From Oopsacas minuta (lineage: Eukaryota > Porifera > Hexactinellida > Lyssacinosida > Leucopsacidae), in the NCBI GenBank assembly GCA_024704765.1, contig JAKMXF010000344.1, positions 1 to 64,000 of the forward strand: DNA of 64,000 bases, in the 5' to 3' direction. A program made the position numbers and the translations under genes. The notes beneath the pieces are model-generated. The model worked only from the letters and a program-made list of their open reading frames with translations. It was not told the DNA's origin and did no database searches. This document shows, in pieces, positions 43,736 to 55,690 of this stretch (the first letter of the stretch is position 1; every line of letters begins with the position of its first letter).

Positions 43736-43885
43736 CTCTACCACTTTCAACCTACGAAAATAATAGCTTGTATTCGTTTTGCACGCCAGTTTAGCTCTAT
43801 GACTATAAGGTTTTGTTAATCTCTCTTAAATATTATGACATATTCGAAGCTAATTGACCGGGTACATTATTTGGCCCACCCTGTA

Positions 43886-44674
43886 TGTGAGATGTGTATT
43901 TTCCAACATATGTTTTGAATGTTATATAATGTAGGTAAAATGAATTTATTTTGCTAGATAAACGTATTGTAGTTTATCGGGTGTGTATAGGAGGACAGTA
44001 ACTACATCTTGGATCTCAAAAATATATATAATGGATCTTTCTCAGTCAAGGTTGGCACCCTCCTTTGAGTGGGACCCGGGGCGGACTGCCACCCCCTTGG
44101 CACGCCATTGCTCTGAGTGGATAATTTGCAACAATTCACTAGGATAAATCAAAAAATTAAAAATTTCGTAATACAAGGTATTGCTACAAATGCTCATCAA
44201 ACCAGGTCAAATTGGCTGGTCACTTGTGATGTATGTCTGAAACCAAAATATGATTTCATTGGAAAAATACAACACATGAATTATGGTAAGATTGGGAATA
44301 TATCAGCGTAAATGTTGTGGAATAGTATACAACCATAATGGCTAATCTTGTATGATTATTTCATATAAATAGCTCAAATTTGCTAAGTAGAATATAGGGA
44401 AATTCAGCGCATGACGAACGCTCTGCATAGGCTGAAGCCCTACTACCCTACTCCATCTTCTATATGTCGATAGAGCAGTAGGGTTGAAGGGCATTTCCTT
44501 AAACCTATTGTGCCATAATATCGGTATTAAAGAAATAGAAAAAAAGCGTAAATAATCTGTATGGATTGAAAATTAATAGACAGGGAGGGTAACAGGGATT
44601 ATTGAGAGATTGGAATTGTATTAGGTTTTGGGATAATAGAATTAACTGGGAGCAAATCCTAGAAGGGTATAAAC
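43886..44674. other. Unassigned stretch with repeat fragments
   Basis: GC-rich text at 44050-44110 (GGACCCGGGGCGGACTGCCA, TTGGCACGCC) looks like a transposon end. A block at 44405-44440 (GACGAACGCTCTGC...GGCTGAAG) recurs inverted at 51383-51425. No gene. Confidence 0.35.
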
Positions 44675-45459
44675 AGTGCCCGATTAACCATGAAGCACCT
44701 AAGGCACAGCCTTCAGGGCCCCCAGCCTCTAGGGGCCCACTTATTAAATCTTCTATTGTGCATTAGAATTGTGAAAACGCAGTTTTTTGTTTTGTTAAGA
44801 CCATACTGTAAGCATTGAGTTATTTACATTGAGCTAAAATTTTCATGCTGTTTATTTTTTTAATTTCTGAACAATATTTTTTTGTGAAAGTTTGCGATTA
44901 GCTTTTACAACAATAAATGCATCGTACATATGAAAGTGGGGCTGTAAAACGTAAGATTAAAGCGGAAAAGGCCAGAAAGATGAAGAGCTCAGAAATAAAA
45001 TTCCGTGCATAACATTTTTCATGAACGAAAGGGCAACAGCAGAAGTTTCTGATTCTATAGAATTTGCCGTTGCGTTTGCGTCAGAAACAGTTGATAATGA
45101 AAGCATCGAAATCTCTGATCAAAATCACGGATCAAAATGTATCTGAAAAGGTAACGAATGATCTAATTATCACTTCACAGCCTTCACAAGTTGAAAGTAC
45201 TGAAACTGCGTGTGTGAACATCGCTAACCATTCAGTAATGATGTAGGAATCTGGCCAGAAAAAATACCCGATGAACTTAAAGATTACTAGTCCTGGAGAG
45301 GAAGCCAAGATTGCCAGTTTCTACAAAGAGAGTACACGAAGTCTGTACCTCAATATGACAATACAAAAATTAGGTACTGTATACAATCAATGTTCTACCG
45401 GAGTTGTATAAATGGTAAAGAAACTATGAGATCGTGGCTTTGTTTCTCTCCTACTACAG
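44675..45459 (+). pseudogene. ZMYM1-like hAT element, 5' end and N-terminal relic
   Basis: Begins with CAGTGCCCGATTAACC, the same end type as 32428, followed by AGGGCCCCCAGCC. The coding relic gives IWPEKIPDELKDY with TAG replacing the usual Trp, then REYTKSVPQYDNTK and FYRSCINGKETMRSWLCFSP, which leads into a TTF-type finger. The frame is cut at 45459, where another hAT end begins. The catalytic part is absent. Confidence 0.65.
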
Positions 45460-45960
45460 CAGGGGTTTTCAACCTTTTGCACCTTACGCCCTCTCTCATT
45501 GATGTGGGAAATACTCACGACCCCTCATAATAACGATACGAAATTAAATATTAGAGCTTATACTTAATATGACATATAATCATATACATAATTATGAATG
45601 AAATTTTCATTTGTAAACTTAATGTGAGGGTTGAAACTGTTTTTTTCAACAAGTTGACAAATCCTTGGCTCGGTTTTAGAAAGACAGTATCTTAAATCAT
45701 GTTCAACATCCAATCTATTTCGATTTTTCGTTTTAATTGTTAGTAGACTGGAGAAACCTGTTTCACTTAGGTAGGTAGAAGGAAATGGTAGTAGTGCCTT
45801 AATTGCGATTTGTGATACCAATGGATAGGTGTGTAACATGGAACACGAAAACTGTGGAACACTCATCTTTGAAAATATAGCCTTTGCTCCCGAATCATTA
45901 ACCAAATTTATAAATTCCCCTTGGGCATCATCCTGATCATTGGGAGTACAATCTTACACT
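45460..45960 (-). pseudogene. ZBED-type hAT fragment, C-terminal end
   Basis: The end CAGGGGTTTTCAACCTTTTG starts at 45460. The minus frame 45905-45564 reads DSGAKAIFSKM, LLPFPSTYLSETGFSSLLTI and KTKNRNRLDVEHDLRYCLSK, the C-terminal dimerisation region aligned with the intact copy at 41.7 kb (YLCEQSFSTM), and keeps the catalytic Glu (in LSETGFS). The rest of the element is missing beyond about 45960, so it is 5'-truncated. It sits directly in the ZMYM1-like relic. Confidence 0.8.
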
Positions 45961-46067
45961 TTTGCACAAAAGGGTTTCGAACTAAATTATAGTCTGATTT
46001 CCTAATTTCTGGGAATCGACATAATAGACAATTCGCGTGACGTCATAAACCAACTAAAACTTGAAAC

Positions 46068-46400
46068 CCGAGTAACTCAATAACTGATAATAGCTAAAGT
46101 AATACTTCTAATTGATGAAGTGTCATATAGGTCAGAATGAACACATTGGACACCATAGTGGAGGTGGTGAAGATAAAGCAAATATTTCAAAAAGTGAGAC
46201 TCTGAAAAAATCGACAAAACATGAATCTTTGGACACATTCATAAAATTTTGTATATTTTGCTAAATCATGCCGTAACGGAATACTAGAATGGTCATAACT
46301 CCGTCTATATAACAGATAGAAGAGTACTTCCAAATGATGAAATGTACTAGATATTACAACAGACACATTACGCACGATTATGATGGCGAAACAATTGTGG
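46068..46400 (+). repeat. Direct duplication, about 240-bp spacing
   Basis: The blocks AATACTTCTAATTGATGAAG at 46101 and AGTACTTCCAAATGATGAAA at about 46324 sit in similar surroundings: AACTCAATAACTGATA versus AACTCCGTCTATATAACAGATA upstream, and an ACACATT block downstream. Old tandem duplication of a noncoding unit; class unknown. Confidence 0.45.
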
Positions 46401-46749
46401 GTTAATGATGTCAAAGCAAAATTTTGACATTTCGATAATGGTATAAAAATATTTTATTAATCAACCATGATATCAACCATTCTCCTTTGAAAGTAGTTTA
46501 TGCACATGTGCAAACTGAATTATAATTTTTTTACTCTTTATAGTTGACTCCCTCTTAATTGGGCATTTGTGACAACTCTTTAAGAGCGGTTTACAGGAAC
46601 GAATAGTCATAGTTATATACATAATCTAATACTCAAGTATGCCTTTCGGTTATTTACTTACAACAAACATCGGGATATGTGTCCAAATATGTCGAATTCG
46701 ACACGACATTATCTTTATCTTATTATACATAGATTATTCATACTCCTAG

Positions 46750-49255
46750 ATGCCCAACAAGTGTGTTTTTACTGGTGACAAGACAAATTATTTAACTTCA
46801 GAAACAAGTGAACAGGTCATCAAGTTTCCAGATAATATGGAATTACGAGCGAAGTGGACAAAGTTACCAGTCGAAGGGATTTTCTGCTACGAAATACTCA
46901 ACTATTTGTATAGACCATTTCTCTGAGAAATATCTCGTACGAAATCCAAAACAATTCGATTAAATTATGCTTTCCACCCCATTCCCACTATTTTCTCTGA
47001 AACGATTGCAAAGAGTCTCGGAGTCATTCTCAAAGTCCAAGTAAAGATCCCAAAGTTCGTATCTATCAACCAAACCAAATGCCATTGTCAAAATCAGTAT
47101 TTGAATCCAAATATTTAGATGACGTCGCCAAATTTTCATACAGCTGCAGAATATATAGGTTTCAATGTCGAGAATTGTGGAGAATGTGTGACTGCTTATC
47201 GTGTCGAAATACTTCACAGAATAGAATACAATAAGAATGTATAAGCGTAAAGATTCATTCGAAGTAAAACTTAGTTATGAAAGCACGCCTCTCTCCTTGC
47301 CCAATATTATCGCAAATGCCAAGGTTCTAAGCTTACTTCTCTCCACATGCTTGTGAATCTACCTTATTACTGTAAAATCAAAGCCCTTCAACTGAGACTG
47401 AAGTAATAAAAGAGCTACTTGATAGAAGTTACTATAGCCCTAAAGGAAGACCACTCTATTCTACGAAAGCCCTGAGATTTGCGTTAATAATGCGATATGT
47501 CTAAAATGCTGCTTATCATGATCTTCGACATTTTATGCCTTATCTAGCTATTCTCTTTTACACAAGTTAAATAGTCAGGATATCGACACTATCAAAACTT
47601 TAGTTACTCTGCCAAATAATAAACAAGTTGGTAATGATGTCATTTTACTTTTGTACGAAAAGTATTTGCAACAACAAGTTTCGTATGATGGCCAGGCACT
47701 TACTGGGTGTGATTGCAAATTTCAGATGTATCGAAGTATTCTCTGCAACCTGGTCGTGTTCTTAACTTCTTCTTTCCAGTCATGATAAAAGCAGTTCCCT
47801 GACGAAAATTTCAAAATGATTTCGTTAGCTCTGGGATAATTAGCTGCATTTAAATTCTTATTCAAAATAAGTTTTTCTTCGAGGAATTACATCTCACAAC
47901 CACCCCATCAATGTTAGTTGCTATGGTAAACTATTGACACAATTTCCATCTATGATAAGTTAAGAGTGCATATTAAATCCTTCTGACAAAGAGAAACACA
48001 TTTATCCACTATATATCTACTATACTGTTCATATCATAAAAACAACAGCACAATTTGCTCTCTTTAAAATGTATCAAATTCCTGAATTTACTTTTCAAAC
48101 AAAATTGAACATCAATACTCCACCTAGAACTTTCTCCTCTTCAGCTTTTCATCGCATATACGAAAAGGATATGAATTTGAATGCCCACCTAAAATGCCCC
48201 AACAATATCATACCAAGTTCTACACCCAGGCAACAACAAACAATCCGTCACTCTTGCACACACTATTTTAGACAGAACAACGTTTTCAGCCATGAGGATT
48301 CACTTTCAAGAAGATACAACTTCTCCATCTTTTCTTGAATATGTTCATAATTGGTGGCTAATTGTTAGTTCCAAAGATCGCTAACACTCATAAACTGTAG
48401 GTTCAGTTCTCGTTGCGAATAACAGAAAACTTGAATTCTTAAAGTATTCAAGCGATTGGTTCGAAAAATAGATGACGTCTAATACATTTGGATTATCTAA
48501 ACAGACGTTTTAGGCATCTATTCAAACAAACCGAGCAATAGCTAACCTGTGCTCAGATCTCTTATCAGATCTGTATTATTATATTTACCTGGTCGTTTAT
48601 AAAATGATTCTTAGAGAGACGCTTCTCCCACTATCATCAGATGTTTGGTGGCCAATTTCTAGTAAGCTTGAGGGAAGTGTATAAAAGTGAATCAATTATC
48701 AAACTCAAAAGCTTATTAAAATATGATCTTGAGGTTCCAATTAGATCTTTTTGGGAAGAGTCAACTTTCCAAAAATTTTTAAACGATATTCACACTTTGA
48801 ATTTTGAACTTGTTTCGCTCTCGGATATCACAAACGAAGTTACAGTTTTTTTTACTGGATATATTTCCCGATCCCTTAAGAAAAAGTTGAAATGAAGTGA
48901 TTGTATGATGTTCCTAGGGCGTGAAACAGTTTCAAGCGCTTATTTCGAAAAAGTAAATGGTGGCAAACGGAAACGATCATCTTCTGCTCTCAATTTCTAC
49001 ACCCAATCTGCCTTTGCTGCTCTGGAGTTAACTGATAAAATGATCTTTCCCAGCAGTACTCCTGAAAAGCTACTTGCCAAACTTGTTCTTGATCAAGCAT
49101 ACACAGTATGGGGTACAATTTTATATGTGATATACGCACATGAAAATTCTGGCTTGAATATAACAAATTCTATATTTCTAACGTATTTTCTAAAGTCTCT
49201 CAAAAGAAATCACGGCGATCAAGAGAAAAGAACAGATTTTTGAATTTAATTCAAT
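46750..49255 (+). pseudogene. P-like (THAP9-type) transposase relic 2, nearly full span
   Basis: In order on the plus strand: a THAP finger (KCVFTGDK, VIKFPDNMELRAKW, then after one frame change TICIDHFSEKYLVRNP and HPIPTIF); YSPKGRPLYSTKALRFALIM (47430); a segment ending KTLVTLPNNKQVGNDVILLL, where the family Asp-Glu-Met is Tyr-Glu-Lys (TAC at 47654-47656); QALTGCD; FQTKLNINTPPRTFSSSAFH (48069-48338); NWWLIV; ANLCSDLLSD; FLVSLREVYKSESIIKLKSL with FFTGYISRSLKKKLK (48641-48895); and SALNFYTQSAFAALELTDKM (48905-49243). At least six frame breaks. It differs from the 20.7-25.8 kb copy and is not split. Confidence 0.75.
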
Positions 49256-49470
49256 GCAATTGAATTCCCATAAGTAATGGTAATAATTATTTAGTTAACA
49301 TCATTAGATCATTTTCCGATCATTTGATTATAAATTACGTTACAATATCAAATGGCATAATTTAAAACTAATCAAAAAAGCATAAAGCAAGGTCATTTGA
49401 GACATTCAATCGGACTTCTATTTTACCAGTCTTCTCGGCCTCTTAGATAGCCGTGTAATATTGTAAGCCA

Positions 49471-49560
49471 TGCTCCAATTAATAGTGCCACTTTAAACAA
49501 ATTCAATCAATAGACTAAGCCGTCCTCACAGGTTGTAATTTTAAATTTTTATAAAATTAT
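49471..49560 (+). repeat. Solo fragment of the 0.3-1.1 kb palindrome arm
   Basis: CCAATTAATAGTGCCACTTT, AAACAAATTCAATCAATAGA and CTAAGCCGTCCTCACAGGTTG repeat the centre of the palindrome at 640-780 with a few changes. It shows that the arm unit exists as a dispersed repeat. Confidence 0.75.
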
Positions 49561-49739
49561 TCTTATATTATATCTAAGTAAAAATTTGAGAATAATTATA
49601 TTCAGGTCAAAAATTTTTGAAAACATATAGTAACGCAAACCTTCTCCAATACAGGGTATATCAAAAGTGCTGTCGTATAATATATTTGGCTATAACATGT
49701 TCAATACACAATATAAACTTATACTCTATTTACCAATAT

Positions 49740-50400
49740 AATGTTCTGACCGATTTATAACTTAGCTAATGCGATTAGGCATACCATTTGTCAAATTTTG
49801 AAGAGTCACAGGGTCAATCCCTGACCACACCTTTACCAAATGAATTACGAGGGAATTTATAGTGCTAACTTCGGGGAGTTTACTGAGCTTGTCTGCAAGG
49901 ATAGACCATAAATTTCGATCAGATTCAAATCCGGAGAGTTGCCTGGCCAGTTAACCTTCGCCTAGTAGTTTAGCAGGTGTTCGGAACACCAAGTCTGAGT
50001 GGGCTTGGTGGTGCGGGCTGGAGGGACATCTTGCATAAGAATCGATTGGGACATCTTTTTAGTCATAGACTATTCCAAAATAGTGCCAGAATTTGATGTT
50101 CTTCTTATCGCATCCATGCAAGTTCCTTTCAATATTATTTCTCGTTAATACTCTCCTCAACATTGTTTCTGAGGGATTATATGGAGTTCTGAGAGTGCCT
50201 GATGAGACATCGTCCCCCAAACTTGGATTTTAGTCGGGAATTTAACACATTTGAATGGCTAAACATCGGCCGAACCATGTGACCACACTCGGTCGTTCTG
50301 CCTGTTTGGTGGTACAAATAGTTGAAGGGTGATTCATCGGACCAAAAAACCTCTCCCATACCTACTGAAACTAATTCGGAGTTTGGTTCACAGTCTCTTT
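49740..50400 (-). pseudogene. Tc1-like transposase relic
   Basis: Minus-strand pieces: GEVFWSDESPFNYLYHQTGR (50359-50177; first catalytic Asp in WSDES), MQDVPPARTTKPTQTWCSEH (about 50035; second Asp in QD), and NWPGNSPDLNLIEIYGLSLQ (about 49950; last position in the SPDLN block, third residue typical of Tc1). Stops separate the pieces (for example TAG after HLLNY). Terminal repeats were not identified. Confidence 0.75.
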
Positions 50401-50419
50401 GCAGTCAATCATTTCAATA

Positions 50420-51717
50420 TTCATTAGACACAGGATTGGAAACTTTGGAGGTGACCAGTTCTGATGGACATTATTCCAAAACCGATATCTAAATGCAAAA
50501 AACGTATGATGTTTCCTCAGGAATCTGATGATAGTATAAGTCTAACATTGAAAGTTAGTAACAGAAGAAGAACTGTGTCACTTATACCCTCGTTGTACAG
50601 AAGTTGTTATATAAAGAAGAGAGTTATACTCTCTTTAAATTTACGCTACCTATCAAACTTGGAAATGACAAATTAATCTTCGTTCGGTGTAAGGCAACTA
50701 CATATTGTTGATCTTCAATTGATAGAAGCAGCACTGGCGATACTGATTATTGTATCCAGTGTAATAATATACTAGTGTTATTTGAAATACCCAGTTGTAG
50801 AACTTGTGCATCTACCTAAGTTAATGTTCAGATGTCTTGTATGCTGTAGATAGAATTCTTTCTGGAATGTGGGTAGCTTTTCAGATAAGAAACCAAATCC
50901 GGTTGGTAATTCTGGTGATAAACCAAATAAGTTGCATGAACTCGACCAGTGTTCCGTACTAGCTGGTAGTCTATTGGTATTGATAACGAGAAAGCGAAAG
51001 TTTACAATGCAACTCTGGGGATCCCCCTCCTCCGAATCTATATAATTACAACAAGATTCAGAGTAGATTACATATTGCAGCTTATGAGGCAGCATACGAA
51101 AGTATAGCCAAGGCGAAGGAAGAGCTCTAGAAGAGGATTGGTGTTGATCCTACAACCAACTGTATTCATATTCCTGTCTCTTATGACTGCATATTCCAAA
51201 CCAAAGTCAGTTATCAGAAGTGCAATATCTCCTGAAATAGCTTAAGTCGCCGCTTATAAAATGGCATACAAAGAGGTATTCAATGTAATAACTATAAATT
51301 TATAATATAAATAAGTTACACCATGTACAATAATTATCCCTCTTACGACACCGAACTCAAAAAGGGAGAGGAAGGTAATTGAACTTCAGCATCGGCTGAG
51401 CGTTCGTCATTCGCTGAATGAATATAAAATGTCTCCAATCAGGACTATTGATATGAGCGAACTATATATATCTATATTTATCAAGCCAATAAAGTTGCAA
51501 AAGAATAAACAAGTTATAATATATCGAAGTGGAATTTTGATATAGAGTCAAATTAATGAATATTAAAATATAAACATATTTAGTAAATATGGATTTTATC
51601 TGACATTAATATTTGGAACCAAAATCCTGTACATATGGTTAATAATTAGTTCATTTGGAACTTTGGACCAGGGATAATACCCATAACATACGTTTGCTAT
51701 TGCCGAATAGGGAATTG
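50420..51717. other. Unassigned stretch with coding-like debris
   Basis: Frames at 50464-50676 (plus) and 50778-51095 (minus) have no motif. From about 51078 the plus strand reads IAAYEAAYESIAKAKEEL, a TAG, then KRIGVDPTTNCIHIPVSYDC and so on for about 70 codons, which looks like real protein but is unrecognised. The repeat fragment shared with 44.4 kb lies at 51383-51425. Confidence 0.3.
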
Positions 51718-51725
51718 TTCTAAAG

Positions 51726-53797
51726 CAGTGGTTCTGAAACTTTTTAGTCCTGCATACTCCTTTGTCCCTGGATGAAATGCCACGTACCCCTAGTTAATTA
51801 GTCTGTCAGTTTATATTATATCTTGTTAATTTCCAAATCTAAGCGATAAACAAACATCTAGAATCTAATCAAACTAAGCTATAAATATACCTGGTAAAAT
51901 TAATGTGAACACTGCTGTTGTCCCTCTGCAACTAATAGATCTATCCTAGGCGATGTATTTGAGAGAGCCACACGCATGTTATGTGTGACATTTATCTTGT
52001 AACTCGCATTGGTCTTTATTGTTACGAGCACAGAAAAGCCTGACTCGCAGAGATATGTTGCAACAAACGGAACTATAACCTGAAATGCTCGTTTCACTAA
52101 TGTGGGATACGCCTGCATCATTTTGCACCAGAATTCATCGGGTTCCATTGTTTCAAAATCCTTAAGAAGCTTCTGATTATTACGTATGTCAGTTCGCTTA
52201 TCTTTCGCCAAATCATTATTGAAAATTTGTTTGAGACTTACTGAGAATGGGAACCTCACCCAAGAGTCGAATGCAGATAGGCTATCCCCAAATATCCTTC
52301 GAAATTGAATCTTAAAGTTTCAAGATGTGCAATAACACTTGTTTGAATACTTTGTCTCATTGTATGATCTGGATTAGATGTAATCTCGTACAAGAGAGGA
52401 AAATTCGTAAAACTACCAGTAAGACTCCTCGTCTCAAAGAGTCAGTTTTTCTTGGAATGATTTTATCTTTTCGTCCGCTTCCAAAATCGTTACACCTCTT
52501 CCTTCGAGTGATATATTCAATGAATTCAATATGCCGAAAATGTCAGCAAGATATGCCAGAGAAATGAAAAAAAATCGGGATCCTCGAAATACAGGAGAAA
52601 ATCTAATTTTTTTCGCGTAAGTGCATCTCTATCGATTCACGAAGCTCAAAAATCCTTGCCAAACCTTTCCTCTGGAGAGCCCGCGTACTTCTGTATGTAA
52701 CAAAATAACTTTGTGTTCAGAATTCACCTCTTGACACATCGTTTTGAACACACAGTGACTTAATGTTCTGACCCTGATAAAGTTGACAACTTTAGTCACA
52801 ATCTCTCAAACCGATTTAAGACAACTAGGAAGTGTTTTTGAAGCTAGTGCATGCTGATGAAGAATGCAGTGACTCGAAACTACATTCGAGTTAATCCTTT
52901 TGACAAGGGAAGTGAAGCCAGATCTCTTTCCTAACATAACTGGAGCACCATCAGTACAAATAAACCCCACACAGTCCCACGAAAGAGTGTTAGAATACAA
53001 AAATTCATTCATAATAGTAAATACATCCCACTGCTTTTGTTGTTTAAGCTGATCACAAAAAGAAATTCACCTTTAATACCGTTCTGATACACATATCGGA
53101 CATATATGATAAGTTGAGCACAATTTGAGACGTCAGTTGTTTCATCCAACTGCAAAAGCTAATTTTCCGGGCTTGCTTTGATTTGCTCCACTACTTGTCT
53201 GATGCTCTCTAGTGACATGTCTCTAATTCGGCCATGAATCGTATAATTCGTAAGAATCTGCGCAATTTTTTGTCTTGCATCATTACCACACACCAACTCT
53301 ACCATCTCAATAGCACATGGTTTTATTAGAGTCTCTGCAATAGTATGCGGCTTCTTCTCCTTTGCAATTCTTAATGCCACCCAAAAACTTCCCTTTAGCT
53401 ATTGCTTATTTTTGGGACATATCCATAAACGTCGAGTGTGCCACTTAATCCGAACCTTGTAAGTCCTCAGCGTTTTCGGTATGGAGAGCTCGAAGGTGTT
53501 CTTGAATCTTTAGACAGTTTCATCAAGCCATTACTAGATATTTTCTAGCAAAGTAGGCACTGTGGTTTCTGAATATCATCGTTGTCTACAATGAATGTGA
53601 AACTGTATCCTATATTTGAATCTTTGTAAGAGCGTTCTTTGACATGATAAATCTAAGGAATTTTATTTAGAAGAGTTTAGACAATATACAATCAAGGAAG
53701 TAAAATCAATGACTCAAATATATATGTATCTCAGGTACCCCTGGGACAGGTCTCGGTACCCCTTAGGGGTACGTGTACCTCCGGTTATGAACCACTG
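51726..53797 (-). mobile_element. Complete hAT element (ZBED-type), decayed
   Basis: The ends CAGTGGTTCTGAAACTTTTT and, inverted, CAGTGGTTCATAACCGGAGG bound 2,072 bp. Flanks TTCTAAAG (51718-51725) and TCCTAAAG (53798-53805) form an 8-bp duplication with one difference. The inside carries a broken minus-strand transposase. More diverged ends than 27850 and 41244 suggest a separate or older subfamily. Confidence 0.85.
51900..53620 (-). pseudogene. ZBED-type hAT transposase relic
   Basis: Minus-strand pieces in order: ALRIAKEKKPHTIAETLIKP (53380 on) with IHGRIRDMSLES; QLDETTDVSNCAQLI-like text (about 53140, first catalytic Asp); GFICTDGAPVMLGKRSGF (second Asp) with SSHCILHQHALASKTLPSCL (53012-52806); and a C-terminal frame (52259-51900) with EFWCKMMQAYPTLVKRAF, VATYLCESGFSVLVTIKTNA (catalytic Glu) ending in VAEGQQQCSH. 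A stop after KASPEN and frame changes between pieces make it non-functional. Confidence 0.85.
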
Positions 53798-53805
53798 TCC
53801 TAAAG

Positions 53806-54370
53806 GTAATTGCAAACTGGACGGTATGAATAAGATATCCATTAAATTGGACGACAACTATAGCAAACGAAAAACTCTCTTTCCTAAAATTACTTTTTGA
53901 AAGAAATTGTTATATTCCCTTACATTGGCTATCCTTAAAGAAATATTTCAATAATTTAGGTTAATGTTGTGTTAATGGATCATTTGCGCATAATTAACAT
54001 TAAACCGCCAATAAAAATGTCCCAATGTTGGCTGTTCTAAATCAGATTAGTGCATCCCTACTCACTTTAGGTAGTTAGGATGATAGAAAGATATATAATA
54101 TATTTCTTCATTATTTATAATACACTCCAAATATATAGATACTCTAATAGTACACTCCAAATACACACATATATATGTTTTAGTTATTTTAAGAAACTAA
54201 AAAATTTGTTCTACCTGTAACATAACTGTACAAACAGTTGTTCAAAATTGTTTATTCGTTCAATTTGTTATTTTTGGTCCTGCTATCAAATCTAGAGATA
54301 ATTTCCTTAAGTATAAATATTACATAACACAACTATTGAATCAAATTACCTGAAATTCACTTTCTTGTAA
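53806..54370. other. Unassigned AT-rich stretch
   Basis: No gene. A short imperfect tandem (TACACTCCAAATA twice at about 54121-54166) is present. Confidence 0.35.
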
Positions 54371-54371
54371 A

Positions 54372-55690
54372 ATGAATTCTTCTGTTTTAGAGAAAATACT
54401 GTGTCATTGGGGTGATACTAAGATTTCTAGAAAATATGGAATCGACATTAATAATTGTCGTGGCCAATCATATGATAATGCATCAAATATGAGTGGGAAA
54501 TATAGAGGTGTGTAAACTATCATCAAACAACAGAGTCAATATACGACATTTATACCATGTGCAGCTCATTCCCTCAATCTTGTGGGAAAAAGTTCCGCTG
54601 AATGTAGCCCAGTGATTGTAAGATTCTTTGACATTATACAAAAGTTTTACACTTTCTCTCAGCATCTAACGTATCGATGGCGACTTCTTAATGAAAAACT
54701 TAAGCCCATAGGCTTGTCTGTAGTCAAGCGGCTTTCTGATACTCGGTGGTCCGAAAGATATGAAGCAGTGGAAGCCTGCACAAAGGATATAATATTTATG
54801 TGAGTTTTACTATCTTTGGCGTCGGATATTGAACAGAAGGTTGACTGTCGAAATGAAGCAAGTTTGATGCTTAAAAAACTTGGAATTAGATTCCGTCATT
54901 CTTCTTGTATTTGGGAAACAGTTTTAGAGCGCTTCCATCAAACTAATCTCTCCTTTCAGTCAAGCACTTTAAATCTCAATGTCATGGTATCGTTACTCGA
55001 GTCCCTTGTTGGATTTATTAAAACTCTGAGAACCGAATTTGAACATTTTCATAAGCGGGGTATTATTTGAGTGGACATGACCAGTACAACTCAGTCCTTA
55101 AGCGAGTAAGAGTACCCAACCGTCGTTATTTTGATGTAGATGACGGAAATGAAGATCGCAATATGTCGCCAATGGATAAGTTCAGACAAGACGTGTTTCA
55201 AGTTATCAATGATCAGTTGATAAGTGACTTGAAATATCACCTTGAGGCATATAAAGAAATCAGCTATAACTTCGGATTCTTGTGTAAACTACCATCTCTC
55301 TCTAATCAAATGATCAAACAAGCTGTAGGAAATAATACATGCTCATATCCCAACGATCTGGAACCTACAATTGAGAGTAAGCTTATTCAATTTTCCATCT
55401 TGATCAGATCTTTCGGTAGAGCTCCAAACAAATGAAAAAACGAAGTCAGCAGAGCTGAACATGTATGAATTCCTTGACACACAAAACCCCACGCAAACGT
55501 TTCCCAACATAGAATTAGCTCTTCGAATATATTTATCTCTGATGGCATCAAATTGTAGTGGTGAGAGGTCTTTTTCGAAACTGAAACGTATCAAAAATGA
55601 GCTCAGAAATAGAATTGGACAAGATCGACTTAATAGTCTATCACATTAGTATTGAGAGTGATGTACTGAGACAACTAGACTTTTCACAGA
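54372..55690 (+). pseudogene. ZMYM1-like hAT transposase relic, C-terminal two thirds
   Basis: Plus-strand pieces: GIDINNCRGQSYDNASNMSG with a stop soon after (GKYRGV), FIPCAAHSLNLVGKSSAECS, VVKRLSDTRWSERYEAVEAC (54582-54803), an intermediate domain through 55435 (KRVRVPNRRYFDVDDGNED, YHLEAYKEISYNFGFLCKLP), then after a frame change TFPNIELALRIYLSLMASNC and GERSFSKLKRIKNELRNRIG, the dimerisation end (55461-55649). The first catalytic Asp and zinc finger regions are absent. It is the same family as 32.4-34.8 kb but a different copy. Confidence 0.8.

Larger units (their letters stand above)
40810..43883 (+). mobile_element. Mariner-like element shell split by a hAT insertion
   Basis: The left end CTGGGTCGGCCCAAAAAA at 40810 pairs with the inverted right end CAGGGTGGGCCAAATAATG (ending 43883, followed by TA). 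At 41005-41180 a relic reads IHGWIKKYQTERAVKNLNNK, the helix-turn-helix linker style of Tc1/mariner N-termini. The 2,492-bp hAT plus one 8-bp duplication accounts for most of the interior; subtracting it leaves about 575 bp, so the host element is itself internally deleted. The right arm contains no transposase text. Confidence 0.5.
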
